Source of the DNA: Rhizobium herbae
GTDB taxonomy: Bacteria; Pseudomonadota; Alphaproteobacteria; Rhizobiales; Rhizobiaceae
Reading direction: 5' to 3'
Length of the DNA: 64,000 nt
Assembly (NCBI RefSeq): GCF_017873135.1
Contig: NZ_JAGGJV010000007.1
Span: 62,001 to 126,000 of the forward strand
The notes under the pieces are model-generated. The model made no database searches and was not told where the DNA came from. It saw only the letters and a list, made by a program, of their open reading frames with translations. Below are positions 7,128 through 16,019 of the stretch, one piece after another. Within the stretch, counting starts at the first letter, position 1; every line of letters begins with the position of its first letter. Both the position numbers and the translations under genes were made by a program.

Positions 7128-9977
7128 ATGACCGGAGCTGGGGATGATGCGGCTGATGGACTATCCTTCGGTCCTTTCAGTTTGAGTGTGAGCCAGCGGC
7201 TCCTTGCCAAGGACGGCGTTCCGATCGAACTCGGCGCCCGCGCCATGGACTTGTTGATCGCTCTCGCCTCGGCCCCCAACAAACTCATCAGCAAGCAAGA
7301 TCTGATTGCGTGGGTCTGGCCCGATGTCATCGTCGAGGAGGGTAGCCTGCGCTTTCATATGACGGGCCTGAGAAAAGCGCTCGGCGATGGCCTGGATGGT
7401 GCGCGCTACATCACGACGATTGCAGGGCGAGGCTACTGTTTCGTAGCGCCGATCTCCCGGTCCAGCCCGTCGCGCGAGGCCGCTGCAGACGCCGATTTTC
7501 GACACGCCATCCTTCCAGGCCGTCTCGATAGGATGGTTGGCCGGGAGGAAGACATTCTCCGCTTGTCGGACAAGCTGATGGTGTCGCGCATGGTTTCGAT
7601 CGTCGGGGTCGGCGGTGTCGGAAAGACTACGGTCGCCACCGCGGTGGCGCATCATCTCGCCCCGACGTTCAATGGGGCCGTGCTGTTTGCCGATTTTGGG
7701 ATGTTGAGCGATCCGGGTCTGGTCGCGGCCGGGATTGCGTCCATGCTTGGCCTGTCGGTCGGATCCGACGATGTGCGTCCCAGCCTGCTTGACTATCTGC
7801 GCAACAAGAAAATTCTGCTGATCCTCGATACGTGCGAACACCTGATAGACGCAATCGCGGATCTCGCGTCGAGCATAATCGAAGCCGCACCGCAAGTGTA
7901 CCTCCTGGCAACAAGCCGCGAGGCCCTGAGGATCGAGGCCGAAAGCGTCTATCGGCTCGATACTCTCGCTTTTGCTCCGGATGATCCTGAAATCTCGACC
8001 GAGGCCGTTTTGTCATTCCCGGCGACGCAGTTGTTCATGGAGCGTGCCGCGGCCAGCGGAGCCACTTTCGATCCTACCGAGAGCGAGGTTCGGATCGTTG
8101 CCAGTATCTGCCGCAAGCTTGACGGGATGGCACTTGCCTTGGAACTCGCCGCCCGACGGGTCGAGACCTATGGCCTGCTTCAGACCGCGACCCTTCTCGA
8201 CCAGCATCTGACTTTGAGCTGGACAGGATCGCGTACAGCGCCGCCACGCCAAAGAACCCTGCAAGCTACACTCGACTGGAGCTTTGGGCTTCTTACCGAG
8301 CCGGAGCGTATCGTGCTTCGACGGCTGGCGGTTTTCGTGGGAGATTTCACGCTTGATGCCGTACTCGATGTCCTCGCCACCCCAAGCCTTGATCAACCAG
8401 CCATTTTCGATGCGATCGACACGCTCGTCGCCAAGTCGCTGCTGACGACCCGTCCCCTCGGCGCGATGATGCGCTACCGGTTGCTGGATACGACCCGCGC
8501 ATATGCGCTTCAATGTCAGACCGACGAGGATCGTGCGGGATTGGCCACACGCCACGCGATGTATTACCGGCGTTGGCTGGAACAATTCGGACCCGATTGG
8601 CCGACCTTGTCGACCGGACCCGAGCGGTTGCCGTACTTCGTCAGCATGAACAACGTTCGGGCAGCGTTGGAATGGTGTTTTGGGGAGAACGGCGATGTCG
8701 GCGTTGGCATCAGGCTTGCGGCTGCCGCGGTGCCGGTTTTCCAGGTGATGTCGCTCTTTCCCGAATGTCAGCGTTGGTCGGAGCGCGCGCTTCTGGCACT
8801 GGACGACGGATCGCGAGGCAGCGTCGAGGAAATGCACCTTCAAGCCGGCTTTGGAATTTCCCGGATGTATCTGCAAGGCGGCCGCGACATGTCGCAGGTG
8901 GCCCTCGGCCGTGGCCTGCAGATCGCCGAGGAACGTGGCAATGCGCTCGATCAGTTGCGGATATTGGGGCCATTGAACATGTTCAACCTGCGCACCGGCG
9001 ACTTCAATGCCGCCCTTCACTACGCAAGGCGTTGTTCCGCAATCGCCGCCACGATGGAAGATTCTGCCACTGTCGAACTGGGCCATTTCTTTCTGGGAAA
9101 CTCGCTGCATTTTACAGGCGATCTGGACAACGCGCGTATCGAACTCGAGGCAGCGGCAAGAAGCGAACCCCGGCCGCAGCGCACGCCGGCGAGCTATGTC
9201 GGTTTTGAAGGAAGGCATTTGGCGGGCGGGATACTTGCAAGAAACCTGTGGCTACAAGGCTATCCCTCACAAGCCGACATCCGTGCACGCCAGGCAATCC
9301 GTGACGCGGCAGAGCTGGATCATTCACTGACCCTATGCATCGCATTGCTCGGGGGAATTGCCGTCTTCCTCTGGCGTGACGACCTTCGGAGCGCCGAGGA
9401 ACACATCGAATGGCTGATCTCGCGCGCTGGCCTGCACTTTCTGTCGCCATACGTCTCTGTCGCCAGAGGGTTCGAAGGAGAGGTCGCCATTCGCCGAGGC
9501 GATGTGAAGCTCGGGATAGGCACCTTGCGACGATGTGTCGAAAAGCTCCATGCTGCCAATTATGAGGTGTTCACGACTATGCTGGAGATCTCGATCGTGA
9601 AGGGACTAGCCGTGATCGGCGACGTCGAGGAGGGCATGTCCAGAGTCAACAGGACAATCGAACTCGTCGAAAAAAACGGCGACCTCTGCTACATGCCGGA
9701 GTTGTTGCGCATCAGAGGGAACCTGCTTCTGTCGATGCGGCCGGCCTCGGCTGACGACGCGCAGACATGCTTCATGCGCTCACTTGAGCATAGCAGGAAG
9801 ATGGGCGCACGTTCATGGGAGCTACGAACTGCGACCGATCTTGCTAAGCTCTGGATCGGCGATGGACGGGCGCGCGATGCGCGGGCACTGTTGCAGCCGG
9901 TGTTCGAACGGTTTGACGAAGGCCTGGACACTGCTGACGTGAGGGCTGCCGAACTCCTGTTAACGACGCTAAAGTAA
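7128..9977 (+). CDS. large winged-helix regulator with NB-ARC-like ATPase and TPR-like repeats
   Basis: ATG 7128 has AAGG seven bases upstream; an in-frame GTG at 7104 is the alternative. The product is 949 residues. A Trans_reg_C/OmpR-type winged helix spans about 12-108 (ELGARAMDLLIALASAPN, ending ITTIAGRGYCFVAP). A STAND/NB-ARC-type ATPase follows with Walker A GVGGVGKTT (160-168) and Walker B ILLILDTCEH (about 229-238), and the C-terminal half is helical repeats. Such proteins act as ATP-gated transcription switches that bind a ligand or partner through the repeats. Its position behind the hydrolase and Ohr-like genes suggests it controls them. No membrane segment is evident. Confidence 0.85.
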   Translation: MTGAGDDAADGLSFGPFSLSVSQRLLAKDGVPIELGARAMDLLIALASAPNKLISKQDLIAWVWPDVIVEEGSLRFHMTGLRKALGDGLDGARYITTIAGRGYCFVAPISRSSPSREAAADADFRHAILPGRLDRMVGREEDILRLSDKLMVSRMVSIVGVGGVGKTTVATAVAHHLAPTFNGAVLFADFGMLSDPGLVAAGIASMLGLSVGSDDVRPSLLDYLRNKKILLILDTCEHLIDAIADLASSIIEAAPQVYLLATSREALRIEAESVYRLDTLAFAPDDPEISTEAVLSFPATQLFMERAAASGATFDPTESEVRIVASICRKLDGMALALELAARRVETYGLLQTATLLDQHLTLSWTGSRTAPPRQRTLQATLDWSFGLLTEPERIVLRRLAVFVGDFTLDAVLDVLATPSLDQPAIFDAIDTLVAKSLLTTRPLGAMMRYRLLDTTRAYALQCQTDEDRAGLATRHAMYYRRWLEQFGPDWPTLSTGPERLPYFVSMNNVRAALEWCFGENGDVGVGIRLAAAAVPVFQVMSLFPECQRWSERALLALDDGSRGSVEEMHLQAGFGISRMYLQGGRDMSQVALGRGLQIAEERGNALDQLRILGPLNMFNLRTGDFNAALHYARRCSAIAATMEDSATVELGHFFLGNSLHFTGDLDNARIELEAAARSEPRPQRTPASYVGFEGRHLAGGILARNLWLQGYPSQADIRARQAIRDAAELDHSLTLCIALLGGIAVFLWRDDLRSAEEHIEWLISRAGLHFLSPYVSVARGFEGEVAIRRGDVKLGIGTLRRCVEKLHAANYEVFTTMLEISIVKGLAVIGDVEEGMSRVNRTIELVEKNGDLCYMPELLRIRGNLLLSMRPASADDAQTCFMRSLEHSRKMGARSWELRTATDLAKLWIGDGRARDARALLQPVFERFDEGLDTADVRAAELLLTTLK

Positions 9978-10021
9978 TCTTCGCCTGGCGCTGGCCGGGC
10001 TCACGGTTGGTCCGCTAAGGC

Positions 10022-10500
10022 TCAGGCATCATTAATCGAGCCAGTAGCAGCAGGTTGCGGCGATGTTTTGTCGTGGTCGACTGGGTGCGGCGCTTTTTTG
10101 CGTGGCGAAATACAGGTCGAAATTCCCTTTTCCTTCAATCCGTTGCGGAACCAGTCGGGGTCGTAGCCGCGATCAGCAAGCAGTTCCCTGGCTTTCGGCA
10201 GTTGGTCGGGCAGATGCCGGGCACCCTGATAGTCGCTGGCATTGCCTGCGGTGAGGAAGAGCAGCAAGGGCTGCCTCAATCCGTCTGTCACTGCGTGCAG
10301 CCTGGAGTTCAGGCCGCCCTTCGTTCGTCCGATACAGCGGGAAAGAGCCCCTTTTCAAGCAGGCTGGCCGCGGTGCGATGGGCTTTGAGATGGGTGGCGT
10401 CGATCGTCAGCCTGTCGGGTTGGCCCGGCTTGCCGGCAAGCGCCTCGAATATCCGGTTGAAGGCGCCGAGGCGCGTTTCGTCGAAGAAGACGGTAATCTG
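10022..10500 (-). pseudogene. IS5-family transposase remnant (frameshifted, internally deleted)
   Basis: On the minus strand one frame reads RLTIDATHLKAHRTAASLL and breaks at about 10330; another continues CIGRTKGGLNSRLHAVTDG and ELLADRGYDPDWFRNGL. These are the DDE catalytic blocks of the IS5/IS427-type transposase. Near 10065 the sequence jumps from HPVDHDKT directly to IAATCCYWLD and a stop. Compared with the relic at 50570-50734, about 112 bases are missing at that point. The N-terminal third is unrecognisable, although the frame stays open to 10671. The element is immobile. Confidence 0.8.
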
Positions 10501-10743
10501 AAGGACATCTTCGAGAATTCCAGATCCGACCGTTTCCGGCCATTCATCAGGGATAGTCCCGCGACTATTCCAACAGCTGGTCAAAATGGGGAATGTAACC
10601 ATGAAAACCGATCGAATCGGGCCGCTCATTTTGATCTCGTCGCCAGGATCGAGCATCGGCTCATTGCGCATTCCGTCGGGTTCATCGTAGGTAATGGCTT
10701 CGCCGCGCTGTTTTCTTGGCGCCTACAACAGTGGACCGCTGTC

Positions 10744-11736
10744 ATGACGACCCTTCAGCAGGTTGCTTCTCGTGCTGGCTGTTCGCTTGCAACAGTCTCG
10801 CGTGTTCTGAACCGCACCGGCCCGGTCAGCGACGAGATGGTGCGGAAAGTCCGGCGCGCCGCGGCCGAACTTGGCTATCGTCCGGCGGGAGGCCCACCGG
10901 GTTCGGCAAAACGCCGACCGGTTATCGGTGTCCTCATTCCCAGTATCACCAATCCTGTCTTTGCCGCCTCTTTGAGCAGCATCCAGAACCGCATGCTGGT
11001 CGCCGGCCACGGCGTCCTGATCGCCCAGTCTGACTATGATCCGGCCCGCGAGGTGGACGCGGTCGCCTCCCTGCTCAACGAACAGCCGACCGGGTTGATC
11101 CTCACCGTCTGCGATGCGCGCAGCAGCGAGGCTCTTTCAGCCGTTCTGCCGCCGACGGTTCTACTCGGCAATCCGCCCACTGCGAGATTTCCTGCGGCCG
11201 TGTGCGCTGACAATCGCCAGGCCGGCCGCGATATCACCGAACATCTTCTGGCTCACGGCCACCGGCGCATCCTGTTCGTTTCCGGTTATTTTAATGCGTC
11301 CGACCGGGCAACATTGCGCTATGCCGGATATTGCGATGCGATGGACGCCGCGCGCATGACTGTGCTGGAAGCGTTGCAGATCCCTTTCGTCGATGGTTTC
11401 GAAACGCTCGATCTGTCGATGATCCTCTCCCGTTTCGCGCCTTCCGCCATCATCGCCTCCAACGACCTCCTGGCGCTTGGCGTCATCGCGGCCATCAGGC
11501 GCCAGGGCCTGTCGGTGCCCCGAGATATCTCGGTCGCAGGTTTCGATGGCATTGCAATCGGCAGGCTGACCTATCCGCCGCTGACGACGGTGGAAATTCC
11601 GGATGCGACGATGGGCGCCGCTGCCGCGTCGCTGCTTTTGGACATGGCTGAAAATGCGGTCGCGCCGCGCCATCTGCAGGTAGCGCACCGGTTGCGCCCC
11701 GGCGGCACGGTGCGCGATATGCGGAATGACACCTGA
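10744..11736 (+). CDS. LacI-family transcriptional regulator
   Basis: The open frame runs back into the transposase relic, but the helix-turn-helix begins at ATG 10744 (TLQQVASRAGCSLATVSRVL), giving a normal 330-residue protein. The periplasmic-binding-protein-like effector domain starts near residue 60 (RPVIGVLIPSITNPVFAAS) and includes ASNDLLALGVIAAI and RDISVAGFDGIAIGRL. It converges with the ABC operon at 11800-16852, whose promoter carries a LacI-type dyad, so it is probably that operon's sugar-responsive repressor. No clear ribosome site precedes the start. Confidence 0.9.
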   Translation: MTTLQQVASRAGCSLATVSRVLNRTGPVSDEMVRKVRRAAAELGYRPAGGPPGSAKRRPVIGVLIPSITNPVFAASLSSIQNRMLVAGHGVLIAQSDYDPAREVDAVASLLNEQPTGLILTVCDARSSEALSAVLPPTVLLGNPPTARFPAAVCADNRQAGRDITEHLLAHGHRRILFVSGYFNASDRATLRYAGYCDAMDAARMTVLEALQIPFVDGFETLDLSMILSRFAPSAIIASNDLLALGVIAAIRRQGLSVPRDISVAGFDGIAIGRLTYPPLTTVEIPDATMGAAAASLLLDMAENAVAPRHLQVAHRLRPGGTVRDMRNDT

Positions 11737-11754
11737 CGGACCCACGCAACGAAA

Positions 11755-11781
11755 AACGGCCGCCACAAAAGGGCGGCCGTT
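11755..11781 (-). terminator. rho-independent terminator of the sugar-type ABC operon
   Basis: The ten-base arms AACGGCCGCC and GGCGGCCGTT enclose a seven-base loop. On the minus strand the hairpin is followed by TTT, as expected for the operon that ends at 11800. It lies between two converging genes and may serve both. Confidence 0.75.
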
Positions 11782-11799
11782 CGATGAGTTCAAGTCTGA

Positions 11800-13065
11800 T
11801 CAGCTGCGCGGCAGCAGCTTTTCGACATCAGCCGCTGCGTCGTCGAGCGCTTCCTGTGGCGTAGCCGATTGCTCGACCACGCGCGACAGGTTCTCGACGA
11901 TGGTCTGGGTCACCTTGACGCCGTTGCTGCCTGGAAAGGCATACCAGGGCTGCATCAGCGGCATCTGTTCGAGGCCGGCGCGAAACAGCGGGTTCTCCTT
12001 GTAGAAGGTGCCGAGATAGTCCGGCGAAGCGGCGGCCAGTTCATTGTTCGGAACATAACCGGTACCGGGAACGACGACCGAGGCGCCATAGGGGCCAGCG
12101 GCGAACTTGGCAAACTTCCAGGCGGCGGCCTGCTTGTCTGCATCCTTGGTCAGGATGACCACGGCATTGCCGCCGGTCGGCAGCTTGCCGTTGACCGGAT
12201 CGATCAGCGGAATATGCGCGGTGCGAAGATCGAACTTGGTGCCGACATTCTTAATGGTGTTGCGCAGCGCGCCGGTGGTCTGGAAGGCAAAGCCGATCTT
12301 GCCGGCCACGAAAGCCTGCTCGCCAGCCTGCTTGGTCAGAACCGGAAGACCACCTTCCTTGACCATGCGATCCAGCACGTCAACGGCCTTCTGGCCTTCG
12401 GGACCATTGAAGGCCACCTTGCTTTCGTCTTCGCTGAGCATGCTGCCGCCGGCGCCGAACAACAGCGCGGAAAACATCCAGTCGTCGCCCTGCCAGCGGA
12501 AATCGATGCCCTCATTGCCATCGCCGAGCGCCTTGATCTTGCCCCCGAGCGCGATCACTTCGTCCCATGTCTTCGGCGGAACGTCCGGATTGCCGCCGGC
12601 GGCGCGCACCAGATCGGCATTGTAGTACATGATCGGGTTGGACGTGGCGAAGGCGAGGCCGACCTGCTTACCCTCGACCTGGGCGAGTTTCAGGATGTTT
12701 TCGGAAAAGCCCTTCGACGCCATGTCGCCTTCCTTGGCGACCAGCGGCGTGAGATCGACGGGGATATCGCGTTCGTTCAGCATGCGCAGGCGGTTGAGGC
12801 CGATGAACGTGACATCGGGCATTTCCGCCGTTCCGGCCTGCCGCATGATCGTCTGGATGCCTTCCTCATAGGTCGCCGACGGATTGGCGAACTGGATCTT
12901 GATATCCGGATTTTCTTCCATGAACTTCTTCGAGATCGTGTCCATCACGTCCTTGAAAAAGCCGGGCATGGGATAGTGAACAGTCAGCGTCGTTTCGGCA
13001 TAGGCCGGGATCGTCATGGCCATCGATACCGCGGCGGCGGCGAGGGCCTGCTTGATACGTTTCAT
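11800..13065 (-). CDS. ABC transporter substrate-binding protein, family 1 (UgpB/MalE type)
   Basis: The 421-residue protein begins with a Sec signal (MKRIKQALAAAAVSMAMTIP, cleavage after AYA near residue 23). The mature part starts ETTLTVHYPMPGFFKDVMDTI and keeps the family-1 signature PDVTFIGLNRLRML and the hinge DDWMFSALLFGAGG. It is the distal gene of the operon running from 16852. Family-1 binding proteins deliver sugars, oligosaccharides or glycerophosphodiesters to MalFG/UgpAE permeases. The phosphoesterase at the head of this operon makes a phosphorylated or diester ligand possible, but this is not shown. Confidence 0.9.
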   Translation of the reverse strand: MKRIKQALAAAAVSMAMTIPAYAETTLTVHYPMPGFFKDVMDTISKKFMEENPDIKIQFANPSATYEEGIQTIMRQAGTAEMPDVTFIGLNRLRMLNERDIPVDLTPLVAKEGDMASKGFSENILKLAQVEGKQVGLAFATSNPIMYYNADLVRAAGGNPDVPPKTWDEVIALGGKIKALGDGNEGIDFRWQGDDWMFSALLFGAGGSMLSEDESKVAFNGPEGQKAVDVLDRMVKEGGLPVLTKQAGEQAFVAGKIGFAFQTTGALRNTIKNVGTKFDLRTAHIPLIDPVNGKLPTGGNAVVILTKDADKQAAAWKFAKFAAGPYGASVVVPGTGYVPNNELAAASPDYLGTFYKENPLFRAGLEQMPLMQPWYAFPGSNGVKVTQTIVENLSRVVEQSATPQEALDDAAADVEKLLPRS

Positions 13066-13118
13066 CGCGTGGTCTCCTTGAGTTTACGGTTGGGAGTTAC
13101 GGCTTGGGTTTCGACCGG

Positions 13119-13952
13119 TCAGCCTTTGAGACCGGTCATGGTGATGCCTTCGACGAAGCGCTTCTGCGCGAGCAGGAAGGCGATGACGAGGGGAAGGGTG
13201 ATGATGAGAGTGGCGGCCATCAGCGCGCCGTAGTCGTCGCCGGCCTCGGCCGCCCGGAAGAACAGCAACCCGAGGGGCGGCGTCGCGTAAGACTGGTTGG
13301 TGACGACGATCAGCGGCCAGAACAGGTCGTTCCAATGCGCGACCACCGAGAAGATGGCAAAGGCCGTGACCGCCGGCCAGGCATTGGGTACGATCACCCG
13401 TGCGACGATGCCAGCCTCCGACATGCCGTCGAGACGGGCGGCGTGGATGAGGTCGTCCGGCATGGCGCGGAAGAACTGCAGGAACAGGAAAATACCGAAC
13501 ACCGAGATCGAGAACGGTGCCACAAGTGCCGTATAGCTGTTGAGCAGCGACAGCTTGTCGAAGGCGACATAGAGTGGCAGCGCGGTCGCATGGATCGGTA
13601 CCAGCAGTCCGAGCATCACCAGCGCCATCATGAAGCGCGCCGCGCCGAATTTCAGCTTGGCCAAGGCATAGGCGCAGGGCACTGCCACCACCACCTGCAG
13701 CACGAGGATCAATCCGCAGACGATCACCCCGTTGAGCAGCAGGTTCTGCATCGACACCCGTGTCAGCGCCTTGGTGAAATTGGCCATATAGGCGAAGTGC
13801 TGCGGGATCAGCGACAACGAGGCGGAAAAGATTTCGCTCTGGTCCTTGCCGGCCGTCGAGACCATGAAAATGTAGGGCGCGAGGAACATCAGGGCGCCAA
13901 GCGAGAGCAGCGAGAGCCGGAAAAACCGTCCGAGGGTCAGCGTCTGGGTCAT
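13119..13952 (-). CDS. ABC transporter permease (MalG/UgpE type)
   Basis: The frame extends upstream, but ATG 13952 overlaps the stop of the preceding permease by an ATGA junction and gives a normal 277 residues. It has six predicted membrane segments. The conserved EAA loop that docks on the ATPase reads DDLIHAARLDGMSEAGIVARVIVP near residues 178-200. It pairs with the permease at 13949-14863 to form the inner-membrane channel. Confidence 0.9.
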   Translation of the reverse strand: MTQTLTLGRFFRLSLLSLGALMFLAPYIFMVSTAGKDQSEIFSASLSLIPQHFAYMANFTKALTRVSMQNLLLNGVIVCGLILVLQVVVAVPCAYALAKLKFGAARFMMALVMLGLLVPIHATALPLYVAFDKLSLLNSYTALVAPFSISVFGIFLFLQFFRAMPDDLIHAARLDGMSEAGIVARVIVPNAWPAVTAFAIFSVVAHWNDLFWPLIVVTNQSYATPPLGLLFFRAAEAGDDYGALMAATLIITLPLVIAFLLAQKRFVEGITMTGLKG

Positions 13953-14863
13953 GTGTAATGCACCTGGCGGTCGAGGAAGCGGTACTGGAGGACCATTAGG
14001 ACGACGAGGATGGCAAGAAACACGACGGTCATCGCCGATGCGTAGCCAACCCGGAGGAAGACGAAGCCTTCCTGATAGATGGTCCACAGCAGCACCTCCG
14101 ATGCCTTGTTCGGTCCGCCTTCGGTCAGGGTCTTGACCGTTTCGAACACCTTGACCGAGTTGATGACGCTGATGGTGGTGACGAAAAGCGTGGTCGGCCC
14201 GAGCATCGGCCAGGTGACGAGACGGAAGCGGTCTATGGAAGATTTGACGCCATCAACCTCGGCCGCCGAATAGAGTTCGCGCGGAATGGCGGTGAGGCCA
14301 GCCAGAAACAGCACCATGTTGAAGCCGACGGACTGCCAGATGCCGATGATTGAAAGGCCGTAGATCACCGTGCTGGAGGCCCCGAGCCAGTTCGGGCCGG
14401 AAATGCCCAAGAGCGCGAGAAAGGTGTTGAGCGGGCCGATGCTGGGATGGAACAGGTATTGCCAGACCGTCGCCATGGCAACGAGCAGCGAGGCGACCGG
14501 CAGAAAATAGACCGTGCGGAAAAAGTCGCGGCCGCGGGGCTCGGATTCGATCAGCAACGCAATGCCGAGACCAAGAACGATCGACACCGGCGTGACGATC
14601 GCCGTGTAGACGGTGGTGTTCCACAATGAGCGGCGAAAGGTCCGGTCGCTGATCAGTTCGGCATAGTTTTCCAGGCCGACGAAACGGAAGCTGCCATAGC
14701 CGAGTTCGAAATCGGTAAAGCCAAGCACGATCACGGCGATGGTGGGAAGCACGATGAACAGCAGCATGAGCAGAATGGCGGGCGAGGCGAGCAGCCAGGC
14801 CGTCCGCGCTTCGCGCCGGCCTGCCGTTTCGACGGCGGAGAAAGACAGTGCGATATCAGCCAC
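13949..14863 (-). CDS. ABC transporter permease (MalF/UgpA type), GTG start
   Basis: The most likely start is GTG at 14863, eight bases inside the end of the ATPase gene, giving 304 residues (VADIALSFSAVETAGRREAR). Codons further upstream overlap the ATPase and show no membrane character. Six hydrophobic segments follow residue 20, and the EAA loop reads PRELYSAAEVDGVKSSIDRFRLV. Translational coupling on both sides supports a single operon. Confidence 0.88.
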   Translation of the reverse strand: MADIALSFSAVETAGRREARTAWLLASPAILLMLLFIVLPTIAVIVLGFTDFELGYGSFRFVGLENYAELISDRTFRRSLWNTTVYTAIVTPVSIVLGLGIALLIESEPRGRDFFRTVYFLPVASLLVAMATVWQYLFHPSIGPLNTFLALLGISGPNWLGASSTVIYGLSIIGIWQSVGFNMVLFLAGLTAIPRELYSAAEVDGVKSSIDRFRLVTWPMLGPTTLFVTTISVINSVKVFETVKTLTEGGPNKASEVLLWTIYQEGFVFLRVGYASAMTVVFLAILVVLMVLQYRFLDRQVHYT

Positions 14864-16019
14864 GGGCGGTCTCCCGCAGAACGGCGGAAACCGGTGTCGC
14901 CGGCAGGCGGCGGCCATCCTCGGCAAACAGCATGACGTGCGCCGGGTCCATGTCGAGGCCGATCGCCTGGCCGGCAACAAGTCCGCGCACTTCGCCGGGT
15001 ATGACCTTGGCAAGCATGGTCTCGCCGATGGCTGCGAGCTTGGCAAACACGATGACTTCGGATCCCAGAAACTCCAGGCGTTCGACCCGGGCGGCCAGTG
15101 CGCCTTGCCCCTCGGCACGGAGCCGCACGAATTCCGGGCGAACGCCGAGTGTGACGCTCGCATCACTTACTGCATCAGACGGCGATGCCAGACGCAATGC
15201 GCCGAACTGGACAATGCCATGCGCATCTTTCTTGCCTGGCAGCAGGTTGATGCGCGGCTGGCCGATGAAACGGGCGACCTCGATATGGCTCGGATCGTCG
15301 TAGATCGTTTGCGGTGCTGCCAGTTGCAGCAGATTGCCTCCGATCATCACCGCCACCCGGTCGGCCATCGACAGGGCCTCGGACTGATCATGCGTCACAT
15401 AAAGCGTCGGTACGCCGGCACGCCGATGCAGATCGACAATTTCGCCGCGGGCATGGACGCGCAGGTTGGCGTCGAGGTTGGACAGCGGCTCGTCCATCAG
15501 GAACACGCTCGGATTGCGCACCATGGCGCGGGCGAGAGCCACCCGCTGGCGCTGGCCGCCCGACATCTGTCCGGGCTTGCGATCAAGCAGATGATCGATC
15601 TTCAGCGACACGGCCATGGTCTGGACCTGCCGCTGGATATCGGCACAGACCTGACGCTGGCCCGGCAGCAGGCTACCGATGAACGGCAGCCGCTGCATGC
15701 CGGTCAGCTTGCGCATGGCCAGAGGCACGGCGATATTCTGGCCGGCAGTCAGATGGGGATAGAGCGCATAGGATTGAAACACCATGGCGATGTTGCGATC
15801 GGCAGCGGTAAGCTGCGACATTTCCCGGTCGCCGATGCGGATTTCGCCGCTGTCGGCATGATCGAGACCGGCGACAATGCGCAGCAGCGTGCTCTTGCCG
15901 CAGCCGGACGGGCCGACCAGCGCGATGAACTCACCGGCTTCGGCCTCGAGCGACACGCCTTTCAGGATCGCATTTCCGTTAAAGGATTTTCTGATGTCGC
16001 GCAGCGAGAAAACGCTCAT
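14856..16019 (-). CDS. ABC transporter ATP-binding protein (MalK/UgpC type)
   Basis: The 387-residue ATPase energises the 13-15 kb permease pair. Walker A is GPSGCGKST (36-44), the Q-loop is MVFQSYALYPHL, the signature MSGGQ is at 152-156 and Walker B is VFLMDEPLSNLD. The C-terminal regulatory (TOBE/OB) domain is present from about residue 240. Between the Q-loop and the signature the helical segment is roughly 18 residues longer than in E. coli MalK (around MRKLTGMQRLPFIG). It overlaps the phosphoesterase gene by four bases and the permease gene by eight. Confidence 0.92.
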   Translation of the reverse strand: MSVFSLRDIRKSFNGNAILKGVSLEAEAGEFIALVGPSGCGKSTLLRIVAGLDHADSGEIRIGDREMSQLTAADRNIAMVFQSYALYPHLTAGQNIAVPLAMRKLTGMQRLPFIGSLLPGQRQVCADIQRQVQTMAVSLKIDHLLDRKPGQMSGGQRQRVALARAMVRNPSVFLMDEPLSNLDANLRVHARGEIVDLHRRAGVPTLYVTHDQSEALSMADRVAVMIGGNLLQLAAPQTIYDDPSHIEVARFIGQPRINLLPGKKDAHGIVQFGALRLASPSDAVSDASVTLGVRPEFVRLRAEGQGALAARVERLEFLGSEVIVFAKLAAIGETMLAKVIPGEVRGLVAGQAIGLDMDPAHVMLFAEDGRRLPATPVSAVLRETARG

